Below, in pieces: positions 23,101-31,714 of a stretch of DNA of 64,000 nucleotides (the first letter of the stretch is position 1; the number at the start of each line of letters is the position of its first letter). Where the stretch lies: contig JAQWOM010000015.1 of assembly GCA_029245865.1 (NCBI GenBank), positions 100,305-164,304 on the forward strand. The letters run 5' to 3'. The notes beneath the pieces are model-generated. The model had not been told where the DNA came from, did not search any database, and saw only the letters and a list, made by a program, of their open reading frames with translations. Both the position numbers and the translations under genes were made by a program. Source of the DNA: Planctomycetota bacterium (lineage in GTDB: Bacteria > Planctomycetota > B15-G4).

Positions 23101-23938
23101 GTTCATAGACATGCAGCGCGTTCAAAATGAACTGCTCGCTGTTGTTCGGCCAGACGATGGACCAGAGGCATGGTGCGCCATGAGCGCTCGGACGCTTCCC
23201 TACGGAGAACTGATGGGAGATGCGCCCGGGGCTGTGGCCTATACGGTTAAGGGTGGTGAGTGGATTCAAATGCCGGAGGGCGATGAATCAAGCAAGCCCG
23301 GAGTTCGCGTCAATCTCGAAGTCAACTTGGCGTTGGACGGTTCTGCCGAGGTGTCGGGAGAGTTTGCCTATCTCGGTGCCTGGGGATTCGCCGCTAAGCA
23401 GCAAATTCGCGAGGCACCAGAAATCCACCACAGAAATTTTGCAGAGAGCATTGCCTCGGGAGTTCTCCCTGGTCTTGAGCTGAAGGATTATTCGATTGTG
23501 GGTCTTCACGACCGAGAGCCACTTGCCTTTCGATTCAGCGGGCATGCTCCACGCTTCCTGGATGCAGATGGGGGCAGGCCGATGCCGATCCGCCGGCTTG
23601 AGATGTCCCGCGACCTCGCCATCGAAGGACAGCGCAATCTGCCATTTCTTCAGAATGCGGTGAGCGTGAATGACGCATCCATCGCGCTTCGGCTGCCGGA
23701 GGGCATGAAACTGATGAATCCTCCTCCGAGCTTTCGAGAGACCTACGGGGGGCAGGTCTACGAACTCTCCCTCGCTCAAGGCGATGACGCTGAGTGGATT
23801 CTGACGCGCGACTTCAGTCAGCAGCCGTTCTCCATTGAGCCTGAGGAGTACCCCGAACTGCTGGGCTTTGCGCGTCGCGTCGATGAGGCTGAGCGCGCTT
23901 GGCTGAGGTTCTCGAACTCTGAGTCGTCTGGTCGTTGA
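20162..23938 (+). CDS. Lipoprotein paralogue: TPR / DUF3857 / inactive transglutaminase-like protein
   Basis: 1258 residues. The signal ends in a lipobox (LLVGCVLFSAC, lipid Cys about residue 21), so it is membrane-anchored. Its architecture parallels the upstream gene: an AWLEIDLGSGAG-type beta region, TPR helices (~390-660), DUF3857 (~680-880) and a transglutaminase fold. At the place of GDCKDKS it reads KSGNPIL (residues 942-948), without cysteine; the His position reads QNELLAVV and the Asp region WCAMSARTL. The triad is thus lost, suggesting a scaffold or regulatory partner. The ATGA overlap implies coupled translation and perhaps a complex of the two. Confidence 0.82.
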   Translation: MTRSAIRYTFVASLLVGCVLFSACSGAPRVATGAHSAPEETRAPRAGGPDAEAWAWDLVGPADGRTGDRDAIARRWLSHVAEQPGHPLAEASLRLVDAVQLDLADPLAFRKALLELGTPSGLSPAARMELDRLQAEARLADSLTDLLEEDQFPGVLKAYDVLGPLGPVQDPRAMAMEPEFIADPGFDVTHSGVLGEVRWLPLERSIYSGVIDPTDVLTQALGWCVVAARFEVPHGGPAWLEIDLGSGAGRSARGFAGAVFSYGRAGFLPLSPMASYSYSLNGEASTIVDYLGAERSALTRVPVVLRDGANRILVRMRSAYAAEISISVHAPDGSAYPGLSGGRSAAGLGVTVSEPLVEMKLNDAESYLSNEQGPGAEALLGFLQMLDRRPASGLARMEQALSRSEGSQNAVDLAAGLAGLYRQLSYLPSNWRRARSRELIEQVLNQDPDHLPMGLALAEIFAAEDREEEALVELNRLSALYPEQSRTLLVSAELFGNLGWEARQEVFLVDAVERTPRSPVALSDLASHLSSYSAERLSAPLRSRRREAAGFSPQRLEQLAYELSRSGMTEEAGRVWERALIRSPDRSRRLRYAKYLLKIDDLYEAEEQLQGLVRDFPTWVGGWRVLADVALRLGNRELEREALLQVIHLEPSDRPTRDRLSDLGFPDPVETLRERFLLTTAEALERYTDTVRDDSVVRILDQAAVQLYADGSAETITHEIVQVRDLDACEREGELRLDGEVLRLATLKQKTGEVFEPVRVSGSYVMPQLEPGDFIERITRSKSSDASLVVRPGRWFFRSVSEPFVVSRYVIAVPRSLGVRFELHGRVDRHETFDVGDDVVHVFESLEQPRVLLEPGTPPGAWFLPWVEFGMDDDADSFASIYRTQLLPFVEVTPEISRAARDALVGVTGQEEAARALYDFVNETLVQRSTGPVPAVQTLLSKSGNPILLYVALLDAAGIENDLVWSRGVAPAADPDPTPAFIDMQRVQNELLAVVRPDDGPEAWCAMSARTLPYGELMGDAPGAVAYTVKGGEWIQMPEGDESSKPGVRVNLEVNLALDGSAEVSGEFAYLGAWGFAAKQQIREAPEIHHRNFAESIASGVLPGLELKDYSIVGLHDREPLAFRFSGHAPRFLDADGGRPMPIRRLEMSRDLAIEGQRNLPFLQNAVSVNDASIALRLPEGMKLMNPPPSFRETYGGQVYELSLAQGDDAEWILTRDFSQQPFSIEPEEYPELLGFARRVDEAERAWLRFSNSESSGR

Positions 23939-23979
23939 CCCTAGCGGGGCTTGGTAGATACCTTCAGCCGGCTCACAAG

Positions 23980-24372
23980 ATGGGATCCACCGCTATGCAT
24001 CGTGTTCATTTTCGGAAAGAGAACGTCACTTTTGACGTACCAGACGGCACAAACCTTCGGCAGGCTTGCATCGACGCTGGCATTGACCCGTACCCTGTTC
24101 TGGGTGGCCTCGTTTCGTGTCGCGGGAAGGGTTTTTGCGGAACCTGTGCGGTTGGCGTTGATGAGCCGAGCAGTTTGAGTCCGCCTGCTCGTCGAGAAGC
24201 CAAATACCTGAAGCGTTTGGTGAGCGGCCTTTCCGACGAACTTCGTTTGAGTTGCCAGGCCGCTGTCCACGGGCCGGTCACGATCGAGACGAACCCCTCG
24301 ATGAAGGAAGGTTGGAAGACTCACGGTTTCTACTCGGGGCGTTACGTGCCGTCCTGGAAGTCATCGTCTTGA
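23980..24372 (+). CDS. 2Fe-2S ferredoxin-like protein
   Basis: About 130 residues with a plant-type [2Fe-2S] fold: the N-terminal strands HRVHFRKENVTFDVPDGTNL, then cysteine ligands in LVSCRGKGFCGTCAVGV (C-x5-C-x2-C) and a fourth in LRLSCQAAV. It would carry single electrons; the partner is not shown. The start is uncertain: ATG 23980 and ATG 23995 are in frame, and a TTG at 23935 overlaps the upstream stop (TTGA). None has a clear ribosome site. Its stop overlaps the start of the next gene. Confidence 0.85.
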   Translation: MGSTAMHRVHFRKENVTFDVPDGTNLRQACIDAGIDPYPVLGGLVSCRGKGFCGTCAVGVDEPSSLSPPARREAKYLKRLVSGLSDELRLSCQAAVHGPVTIETNPSMKEGWKTHGFYSGRYVPSWKSSS

Positions 24373-25523
24373 ATAAGGCGGCGCGTGTGCGAGTCGGTTC
24401 AAGATCACCCACTAAACGCTGCCCACTTCAGACCGCTTCTTCGAGATGGCTGAGTCCTCTCGCGGTTCTTGCAGTTCTTGGAATGCTGACCGCCTGTTCC
24501 ACGACACCGGTTTGTGACAGCTGTGCTTCATGGTCGCAGGGGGCAGAAGTCGCGCAAGGGTCTTTGCCCGGTGAGAGCCACTTGTCGAATGTGCGCCAGA
24601 TCACATTTGGTGGTGAGAATGCCGAGGCCTATTGGTCGTTCGACGATCGCTTTCTCATCTTTCAATCTACGCGGGATGATCTCGAGTGCGACCAGATTTT
24701 CATTCTAGAGGTCGCGACAGGCGAACTGACGCAACTGACGAGTTCAGGTCGCACAACATGTGCCTTCTTTTTGCCGAACAGCGATCGAGTGTTGTTCGCC
24801 TCGACTCACGAGGCAAGCCCCGAGTGCCCGCCTGTCCCTGACCGCAGTCAGGGCTATGTTTGGCCTCTCTACAACGGGTATGAGATTTACACCGCCGATC
24901 GCGACGGGACCAATCTCGTGAACATCTCTGAGAGCATGGGATATGACGCGGAGGCCACGGTGTCGCGGGACGGGAACATCGTGTTTACCTCTGACCGATC
25001 CGGTGACCTTGAGTTGTGGAGCATGGACAGCGATGGGGGCAACCTTAAGCAGTTGACGAACACACCTGGTTACGACGGAGGGGCTTTCTTCAGTCGTGAC
25101 GGAACTAAACTTGTGTGGCGGGCGAGCCGCTTCGACGATCCCGTCGAGGAAGCTGAATACTTCAAGCTGCTTGATGAGGGCATTATCCGTCCGTCTCATC
25201 TAGAAATCTTTGTGGCAGATGCTGACGGTCAGAATGTGCATCAATTAACTGACAATGGTGCGGCAAACTTTGGCCCGTTTTTCACACCGGACGGCGAGTC
25301 AGTCGTATTCAGTAGCAACGTGGGTGACCCGCAAGGCCGAGTGTTTGAGATCTGGAAAGTCGATATGGATGGGGGAAACCTAGAACAGATCACGCACAAC
25401 GGTGAGTCGTTCGACGGCTTCCCGATGTTTTCTTGGTGCGGGACGCGAGTGGCTTTTGCCAGCAACCGCAACGCTGTTGCGCCGCATGACACAAACGTCT
25501 TCATCGCCGACTGGACCGAATGA
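24369..25523 (+). CDS. TolB-like beta-propeller lipoprotein
   Basis: About 384 residues. A basic n-region and hydrophobic segment end in a lipobox (LAVLGMLTAC). The mature part is built of WD40-like/TolB repeats: VRQITFGGENAEAYWSFDDR, GDLELWSMDSDGGNLKQLT, LEIFVADADGQNVHQLTDNG and VFEIWKVDMDGGNLEQIT, with six or seven blades likely. Such propellers bind proteins or sense cell-wall material at the periplasmic face. I place the start at a TTG whose TTGA overlaps the ferredoxin stop; GGAAG lies about ten bases upstream. The glgC start follows one base after this stop. Confidence 0.8.
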   Translation: MNKAARVRVGSRSPTKRCPLQTASSRWLSPLAVLAVLGMLTACSTTPVCDSCASWSQGAEVAQGSLPGESHLSNVRQITFGGENAEAYWSFDDRFLIFQSTRDDLECDQIFILEVATGELTQLTSSGRTTCAFFLPNSDRVLFASTHEASPECPPVPDRSQGYVWPLYNGYEIYTADRDGTNLVNISESMGYDAEATVSRDGNIVFTSDRSGDLELWSMDSDGGNLKQLTNTPGYDGGAFFSRDGTKLVWRASRFDDPVEEAEYFKLLDEGIIRPSHLEIFVADADGQNVHQLTDNGAANFGPFFTPDGESVVFSSNVGDPQGRVFEIWKVDMDGGNLEQITHNGESFDGFPMFSWCGTRVAFASNRNAVAPHDTNVFIADWTE

Positions 25524-25524
25524 A

Positions 25525-26799
25525 ATGAACGATGTGGTTGCGGTCATCATGGGCGGCGGTCAAGGAACACGGCTTTTCCCGCTGACTCGAGACCGTGCCA
25601 AGCCGGCGGTGCCTGTCGCAGGCCGTATTCGACTGATCGATATCCCGCTCAGCAACTGCATCAATTCCGAGATCATGCGGGTCAAGGTGCTGACGCAGTT
25701 CAATTCAGCTTCGCTGAACCGGCATATCTCTCAAACGTACTACTTCGGTCTGTTTACTCGCGGCGGGGTCGATGTGATCGCGGCAGAGCAGACTTTGTCT
25801 AATCGAAACTGGTTTCAGGGAACGGCGGATGCAGTTCGCCGTTCGATGCACCACGCGATTGACACTCACACACGGCTTGTGCTCATCTTGGCGGGGGACC
25901 ATCTCTATCGGATGAACTACAGGGGGTTCATCAATCGTCACGATGAGACCCATGCAGACGTGACAATCAGCGTGTGCCCCGTTTCCGAAAAAGATGCTTC
26001 CAGCTTTGGTCTCGTGCACGTTGACGAGAACGGGATGGTGACGAAGTTTGCCGAGAAGCCGACGGGCGAGGAGCTGGAGTCCATGCGAGTGGATCCAGAG
26101 AGAGCGGTCGCTGGAGGGCGGGTGCCTGGAGCTCCATTCCTGGCATCCATGGGCATCTACGTTTTCTCTCCATGGGTGCTCGAGGAGTTACTCGATGCCC
26201 ATCCAGATGCGAATGATTTCGGCAAAGAGATCATTCCCGCTGCGCTGGAGAAGTACCGCGTTTCCGTGCATTACTTTCAGGGGTACTGGGAAGATATCGG
26301 AACGATCGAGGCCTTCTACCGGGCGAATATTTCACTCGCGAAGCCTGGCCAGTTCAGTCTTTATGACCCCGACTTTCCTCTCTACACGCGGCCGCGATAT
26401 CTCTCTCCGACTCGATTCAATGATTCCGAGGTGAAAGAAAGTTTGGTCGCTGAAGGAAGCGTTGTTGGTCAATCTGTCATCACGAGTTCTGTTGTTGGCA
26501 TTCGCTCTATCATCCACAACGGCGTTGAGCTCGATGGCACGCTGGTCATGGGTAATGATTACTACGAGACAGAGACGGAGCGTGCTGCGTCACTTGCGCG
26601 CGGCATTCCTCCGCTTGGAATCGGCGAAAGAACCGTTATCCGGAAGGCCATCCTCGACAAGAACTGTCGCATTGGCGCGAATGTAAAGATCGTGAATGAA
26701 GAAGGTGTTCAGAATCACGACGGCTCGAATTATTACATTCGTGACGGTGTCGTGATTATCCCCAAGGATGAGGTCATTCCAGACGGGACGGTTATCTAG
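25525..26799 (+). CDS. glgC: Glucose-1-phosphate adenylyltransferase
   Basis: 424 residues, the family length. The nucleotidyl-transferase signature MGGGQGTRLFPLTRDRAKP, the ADP-glucose-type LIDIPLSNCINS, and GTADAVRRSM are present, followed by the substrate motifs FAEKP and YWEDIGTIEAF and a C-terminal left-handed beta-helix (IIHNGVELDG, NCRIGANVKI). It makes ADP-glucose for glycogen or related alpha-glucans. The ATG is one base after the lipoprotein stop, so translation is probably coupled. The frame extends upstream to 25402 only inside the lipoprotein gene. Confidence 0.96.
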   Translation: MNDVVAVIMGGGQGTRLFPLTRDRAKPAVPVAGRIRLIDIPLSNCINSEIMRVKVLTQFNSASLNRHISQTYYFGLFTRGGVDVIAAEQTLSNRNWFQGTADAVRRSMHHAIDTHTRLVLILAGDHLYRMNYRGFINRHDETHADVTISVCPVSEKDASSFGLVHVDENGMVTKFAEKPTGEELESMRVDPERAVAGGRVPGAPFLASMGIYVFSPWVLEELLDAHPDANDFGKEIIPAALEKYRVSVHYFQGYWEDIGTIEAFYRANISLAKPGQFSLYDPDFPLYTRPRYLSPTRFNDSEVKESLVAEGSVVGQSVITSSVVGIRSIIHNGVELDGTLVMGNDYYETETERAASLARGIPPLGIGERTVIRKAILDKNCRIGANVKIVNEEGVQNHDGSNYYIRDGVVIIPKDEVIPDGTVI

Positions 26800-26818
26800 G
26801 TATCCGGGTGGACGCAGG

Positions 26819-27508
26819 ATGACTGGCGAGTTTGATCCGTGGGCCCCCCAGGGCGCGGCTGCGCGCGATTACCTTGGCGGGCGAAGACCAGCCATTGTGC
26901 GAGTGCACGTCGTGGGAGGAGAGCCGGAAGATGTCGACGCAGAGGTGTTCTTTCGATTGCCCCAGGACATGGAGCGCTGGGAACTGCGAGCCCTCGAGCT
27001 TTGCCAGGGGCGCGTGCTCGATGTGGGGGCCGGAGCAGGCTGTCACGCGCTGGCGCTTCAAGAGCGGGGCTTGGAGGTTGTCGCACTAGAGACCTGCGAT
27101 GCGTTCGTAGACGTGATGCGCTTGCGTGGCGTAAAGGACGTGCGAAGCGGAGAACTCGCAAAGGTGAAGGATGGTCCTTTCGACCGCTTGTTGCTGCTCA
27201 TGCACGGGCTCGGTCTGGCCGGGCATCCGGACGGACTGCGCTCGCTGTTGGCCGACGCGCATCGGCTGCTTGGACATGACGGCCGCATGCTGCTTGATTC
27301 ACGCGATCCAAAAGATGCATGCGATGAAGATGGACTCGCTGTTGCAGAACTGAGACTTGAGTATCTGGGCCGCAAAGGTCCCCGCTTCTCGTGGCTCTTT
27401 GCAGGACCCGAAGCTCTTGAGGCATTCGCCGCTGAAGTCGGTTGGCAGGCCACAGTTGTGCACCAAGAGCCGGACGGCCGCTACTTGGCAAGCCTTGCTC
27501 GAAGTTGA
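26819..27508 (+). CDS. SAM-dependent methyltransferase (class I)
   Basis: 229 residues. The SAM-binding glycine loop VLDVGAGAGCHALALQERG sits near residues 62-80, followed by the acidic end of strand 2 (VVALETCDA) and motif IV (PFDRLLLLMHGLGLAG). This is the Methyltransf_11/25 fold; the substrate is unknown. The N-terminal DPWAPQGAAARDYL is typical of a small group of uncharacterised methyltransferases. It starts 19 bases after glgC, with GCAGG just before the ATG, and ends the rightward gene series. Confidence 0.82.
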   Translation: MTGEFDPWAPQGAAARDYLGGRRPAIVRVHVVGGEPEDVDAEVFFRLPQDMERWELRALELCQGRVLDVGAGAGCHALALQERGLEVVALETCDAFVDVMRLRGVKDVRSGELAKVKDGPFDRLLLLMHGLGLAGHPDGLRSLLADAHRLLGHDGRMLLDSRDPKDACDEDGLAVAELRLEYLGRKGPRFSWLFAGPEALEAFAAEVGWQATVVHQEPDGRYLASLARS

Positions 27509-27554
27509 CCCGGGCGCTGACTGAGATCGGCTTTGGGCGGGCACTGAATCTTGA

Positions 27555-28991
27555 CTAGATGTCTTCTGAGAGCCGTTCGATTTCGTCGAGCAGGGCTGTC
27601 ATGTCTTCCTCGGTAGTCCTCGCATTCACGAGGACCATGCGATAGGCGGGCGATCCATCGACCGTGGCATAGTTCAAGAGGAACCGACCTTGTTCGGTCA
27701 TTTGAGCGCGGACGCGAGTCGTGCAGGTGGAGACCGCATCACGCCGACTTTCCCCAGTCAGAGAACGAAGTCGTTCGGGAATGTAGCGAAAACAGACACT
27801 GATAGATTGCGGCTCTCGAACGAGTTCAAATCCGTCACGTGCCACGAGATTCTCTCGGAAATGTGCCGCCATCTCGAAGAGGTGGTCCACTCGCTGTGCA
27901 AACCCGCTGTCTCCATGCGCCTGCCATGAGAACCAGAGCTTGAGAGCGTCGACGCGTCGTCCGCATTGAAGACTCAAGTCGCCCAGGTCGTAACAGGTGT
28001 CGGATTTGCCGTGAAACAAGTAGTCAGCATCCATGGCATTCGTAGCTCGGAGGACCCCCGGCTCTCGCATGAGCGTGGCTGAACAAGCCAGCGGGACGCC
28101 CATGAGCTTATGAGGGTTCCATGTCACGGAATCTGCGCGTTCGACACCTGCCATGAGTTGGCGGTGGCGATTTGAGAAGAGAACGGTTCCCCCCAGGGAG
28201 GCATCGACGTGAAGCCAAAGTCCGTGTTTGTCGGTGATGTCGGCAAGTTGGCTGATGGGGTCAAAGGCTCCTGCTACCGTTGTGCCTGCTGTCGCATTGA
28301 CAAAAAACGGTGTCTGACCGGCGGCAAGCGACTCTTCGATGGCCAACTCCAAGGCCTCCGGGATCATTCGCCCTTCTGCGTCGCAAGGGACTTCAACGGC
28401 AGCATTGAGACCGAGCCCCATGATGCTCGCCGCTCGGAGTACTGAATAGTGAGCCTCTGTTGACAGGAAAAGAGCGGGCTTGTCTTCAGCCCGGTGACCT
28501 TCTTTTTTTGCATGTGGGAATTTTCTCTGACGCGCAGCGAGGGTCGCCATGAGATTACTGCTACTTCCGCCAGGTGCAAAGACGCCTTCGCCTTTTTCGA
28601 AGCCCACCAATTCATTCATGCGACGAATGATTTCGACTTCCATGAGCGTGGCGACAGGCGCTGCCTCGTAGGTGTACATAGAGGTGTTGATCAAGGCAGC
28701 GATCCATTCACCCAAGATTGATGCCGGGTCCCATCCGCCAAAGAGTTGGTTGAAGAAGCGAGGGTGTCCCGTACGCACGCTGTGGGTGAGAACTTCTTCC
28801 ATGTCCGATGTGAGTTCGGCAAAAGGCCGGCCCTGCTCTCTGAGAGAGAGGTTCATCACGGCCAGCAATTCAGAGGGAGGCAGCGGCCTCGCGACCGGAA
28901 TGCTTCGGTCCTGGTGCGATGCGAGATACTCTGCTGCGAGTTGAGCAGCTCGCTGGAGCGTGGCGTCGATTTCCGTGCCGAGTTGAGACAT
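27555..28991 (-). CDS. PLP-dependent group II amino-acid decarboxylase
   Basis: 478 residues of the glutamate/cysteine-sulfinate/aspartate decarboxylase family. HPRFFNQLFGG opens the substrate region, FAPGGSSSNL binds phosphate, His181 (EAHYSV) would stack on the cofactor, Asp263 (HVDASLGG) contacts the pyridine nitrogen, and Lys295 (NPHKLMGVP) forms the Schiff base. The exact substrate is not determined by these motifs; aspartate to beta-alanine or cysteine sulfinate to hypotaurine are the likeliest. It stands alone, convergent with the methyltransferase gene. Confidence 0.9.
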   Translation of the reverse strand: MSQLGTEIDATLQRAAQLAAEYLASHQDRSIPVARPLPPSELLAVMNLSLREQGRPFAELTSDMEEVLTHSVRTGHPRFFNQLFGGWDPASILGEWIAALINTSMYTYEAAPVATLMEVEIIRRMNELVGFEKGEGVFAPGGSSSNLMATLAARQRKFPHAKKEGHRAEDKPALFLSTEAHYSVLRAASIMGLGLNAAVEVPCDAEGRMIPEALELAIEESLAAGQTPFFVNATAGTTVAGAFDPISQLADITDKHGLWLHVDASLGGTVLFSNRHRQLMAGVERADSVTWNPHKLMGVPLACSATLMREPGVLRATNAMDADYLFHGKSDTCYDLGDLSLQCGRRVDALKLWFSWQAHGDSGFAQRVDHLFEMAAHFRENLVARDGFELVREPQSISVCFRYIPERLRSLTGESRRDAVSTCTTRVRAQMTEQGRFLLNYATVDGSPAYRMVLVNARTTEEDMTALLDEIERLSEDI

Positions 28992-29157
28992 TGCGCGTCA
29001 TGAGTCCTGGGAGGCCCCCAAGCTTGCATACCACGTGCAGGTGGTCTACAGGGCTGAGGCTTCATTCCAGACGTTTTGTGCTCCTGGCCGCAGGGGCGGG
29101 GCCCGTGTGATTATCATCCTGATCTCGACTGGCTGCACTTCCGTGTCTTCAGAGAGA

Positions 29158-29751
29158 ATGAATCTCGCAGCTTGTGAGGCTCTAGGGACGAAAATGGTGA
29201 TGGAAGAAGATCTCGCGAACGTCGGCCCAGAAGGGCGGGTGCTGTTACTCATGCGGCACGCCAATTCTCCCTGGGGTGGGAGAGGCGTGAGAGATTTTGA
29301 GCGGGAGTTGTCTTCTCGCGGGCACATGGATTCAGCCCGTGTCGGTCGCTGGCTTGCCAACTCGGGGCGAGTCCCCGATCACGTGGTTTGCTCGCCGGCC
29401 CGCCGCGCACGGGAAACCGTCGCAGATGTTCTCAAAGAACTCGGGTCTCCCCTGAGCGATGTTCGCTGGGCCGAGGGAATTTACGAAGCATCTCCCTCAG
29501 ACTTGATCGATGTGCTCTCGCAGACTCCCGAAAGAGCGCATTGTGTCTTGATGGTTGGACACAACCCGGGGATGGAAATGCTGGCTGGGTTGTTCGCACG
29601 TGGTTCAGGGTTCGCTGCCGGCGTCCAGCCTTCCTTTTCGACCGCATCGGTGGCACACCTCACTTTTGAAGGTGATTGGGATTCTGTGCACGAGGCTGGT
29701 TGCGAACTCGTGACGATGATGCGCCCGAAAGATCTCCCGTTAGACGGCTGA
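29158..29751 (+). CDS. SixA-type histidine phosphatase
   Basis: About 197 residues. The RHG/RHA motif LLLMRHANSPWGG provides the phospho-accepting His (about residue 34), CSPARRARETV the second arginine region, and VGHNPGMEML the last catalytic His. SixA proteins remove phosphate from phosphohistidine, for example on ArcB or PtsN. The start is uncertain: ATG 29158 follows AGAGAG; ATG 29194 is also possible. It converges with the AspA-family gene 12 bases away. Confidence 0.85.
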   Translation: MNLAACEALGTKMVMEEDLANVGPEGRVLLLMRHANSPWGGRGVRDFERELSSRGHMDSARVGRWLANSGRVPDHVVCSPARRARETVADVLKELGSPLSDVRWAEGIYEASPSDLIDVLSQTPERAHCVLMVGHNPGMEMLAGLFARGSGFAAGVQPSFSTASVAHLTFEGDWDSVHEAGCELVTMMRPKDLPLDG

Positions 29752-29763
29752 ACGGCAGCTCTG

Positions 29764-30975
29764 TCAGTTCGAGTTGGCTTGAGGAAAGCGGCCCCTGGGC
29801 GCCATGACCGTTTGGCAACTGGCTGTTGGTTCACGGCAATAGCCCAGCAGCTGAAACACTTGCTGCACGAACCCACGCGTCTGTTCCCCTTTGACGAGGA
29901 AGCTGCCCGAGTGCTCGGGGTGGCGCCGGACTCCCGGCATAAGGTGAACCCAGCGCTCAGCACGAAGTCGGCGTAACCAGGCCGAAAGTCCGAGCCATGC
30001 CGGGTGAACCTTTCGGACCAAGAAAAAACCGTCGGATCCGACAGGCTGGTAGCGTGGCATGAGCATAAGCCCGTCTACGGGCGACTTGACGGGCCCGTTG
30101 CGTTCGAGAGCCAGGATTTGCCCGCGAGTCACTTTCTGAAAGCTGTGAAAGTTGGGTTCCATCTTGAACCCTGCGTCGGTTTGCACAGCATGGCGATACC
30201 GAACTTCTACGACGGAAGTCAGACCGCCGCTGCTCCGGGTGAGCAGCGCGCGTGCATCAGCAATTTCCGTGCGACTCCCTCGTGTCAGGACGCCTAAGGT
30301 CTCGAGAGCGAGCCAGATGGCTGCGGCCGCATGATCCACGGTGGACTCTTCTGTGTGTGGGCCACTCTCGAAGCCAATCGCCGGAATGGGAGCAGTCGCG
30401 ATGACGAAACTCGTCAGAGTCCCCTCGACGGCCTCTTGGAGGCCGAGTACGCGGGGGACTGGGAGCGCACTGGCAAAGGCGCGGTTCTGCAGGGTGTCAT
30501 CCATCGTTACGAACGGCTTTCCGGGACCGGAGGTGCTGTGAAGGTCGAGCAGACCGTCAGCTTCACCAAGTACATCGGCCAGGGCTGCATCGAGTTCGAA
30601 GAGTTCGATCTCCTCGTCACGAAGATCAGCAGCATCCATTCCTCGAACTCGCTCGAGGATTTCCGATCGCCAAACGCGATTCATATCCAGCCTGTGATGC
30701 CGGACGTTGTCAGCAAGAGCAGATCGGTTGCCTGAAAAGCAAATCAGCTGGCCCACGAGGCCGGTTGAATCTTGCTGGAGTGAGGCCAGCACTCGCTTCT
30801 GTGCCAAGACTCCTGAAGGCTCATTGCCGTGGATCCCTCCCAGGCACAGGAGTGTGGGGCCGTCGACTTGCGGGCCGGAGATTTGGCCGATCAAGCGCGG
30901 AACACGCATGGGCGTGGGATAGAGCGCTCCTGCACAGGGAGCGGTCTGTTGGATGTCTTTGTTGGAGGCTGTCAC
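29764..30975 (-). CDS. Succinylglutamate desuccinylase / aspartoacylase family hydrolase
   Basis: Up to 403 residues. The zinc carboxypeptidase-like motifs of the AspA/AstE family are present: [10 protein letters not shown] (zinc His and Glu) and LLDLHSTSGPGKPF (zinc His), with the Asn-Arg pair in RLDMNRVWR. A C-terminal beta domain (VVEVRYRHAVQ... and GQILALERNGPV) is usual in this family. The substrate is an N-acyl amino acid or a related amide; it cannot be fixed. The GTG start at 30975 overlaps the upstream membrane gene by 155 bases; the ATG at 30909 ([12 protein letters not shown]) also gives a full fold. Confidence 0.85.
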   Translation of the reverse strand: MTASNKDIQQTAPCAGALYPTPMRVPRLIGQISGPQVDGPTLLCLGGIHGNEPSGVLAQKRVLASLQQDSTGLVGQLICFSGNRSALADNVRHHRLDMNRVWRSEILERVRGMDAADLRDEEIELFELDAALADVLGEADGLLDLHSTSGPGKPFVTMDDTLQNRAFASALPVPRVLGLQEAVEGTLTSFVIATAPIPAIGFESGPHTEESTVDHAAAAIWLALETLGVLTRGSRTEIADARALLTRSSGGLTSVVEVRYRHAVQTDAGFKMEPNFHSFQKVTRGQILALERNGPVKSPVDGLMLMPRYQPVGSDGFFLVRKVHPAWLGLSAWLRRLRAERWVHLMPGVRRHPEHSGSFLVKGEQTRGFVQQVFQLLGYCREPTASCQTVMAPRGRFPQANSN

Positions 30976-31525
30976 CAGAGCCGGGCAATGGTAATCGATC
31001 TGCTGAGTGGCTTCGATACGTAAGGGTTTCTCTCATTCGGTGATGGGCCACGATCGTCGCCATGGCTATCAGGCCGAGGAATCCTTCGGCGGAGCGTTCC
31101 AAACTGACCAAGTGGAGGGCGAGAGGCACGCAACCTCCAGCTGCGATTTTCAGTGCCACGGGCATGAAGCGTGGCCACGAGGCATGGAGTGCCGTGTGAG
31201 AGAAGACCGCGACGGCTGGTAGAAGGATCATGAGGGTCAGGGCGGAGGTCGTGCCGGTCATGACTCCGGTGAGGCTCAGTGCAGTGCTTGCCAGGAAGCC
31301 TATCCACAGCGCAAGCCATCTGCGATCTAGGGTCAGATGGTCAGGCGGGTTCAACTCGTTGCCGAGAGTGTCGAGTTGGCGGCTTGCCCCCTGGCTTTCT
31401 ACGCGTGAACTTTCTTCGCACTGCAGGCAAACAAACCGCTTGCGACGGTCTCTTGGCCCCAGGGAAAAGATAACCCCGAGCCCTAGTAGAAGGCTTCCAA
31501 GTAATGCGAAGACGATAGATTCCAT
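30821..31525 (-). CDS. Membrane protein with N-terminal helix and CxxC motif, unknown
   Basis: About 234 residues from the ATG at 31525. One N-terminal membrane helix ([20 protein letters not shown]), then [13 protein letters not shown] with Cys33 and Cys36, which could bind a metal or be one half of a zinc ribbon, then three or four helices ([55 protein letters not shown]). After MRETLTYRS the translation turns Arg/Pro/Ser-rich and lies across the AspA-family gene; that tail may be spurious through a late stop or a sequence error. No family recognised. Confidence 0.55.
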   Translation of the reverse strand: MESIVFALLGSLLLGLGVIFSLGPRDRRKRFVCLQCEESSRVESQGASRQLDTLGNELNPPDHLTLDRRWLALWIGFLASTALSLTGVMTGTTSALTLMILLPAVAVFSHTALHASWPRFMPVALKIAAGGCVPLALHLVSLERSAEGFLGLIAMATIVAHHRMRETLTYRSHSADRLPLPGSGDSLQQRHPTDRSLCRSALSHAHACSALDRPNLRPASRRPHTPVPGRDPRQ

Positions 31526-31714
31526 CGAACTCTGCCGTGGGGGCGGTCCATTGAAAATTCGTTCCGTCGGACCGTTCTGTTCTGCTTCTTGGGAAACGGC
31601 AATCGTCGATTGCGTGAGCTCCAGCCTGGCGCCTTGCCTAAGGGCATGTGTGGTACGTTTTCGCGTAAGAATGCTCGCTTGATGGCGGGTCTCTTTTTGT
31701 CGAGGGCGAGAGGG

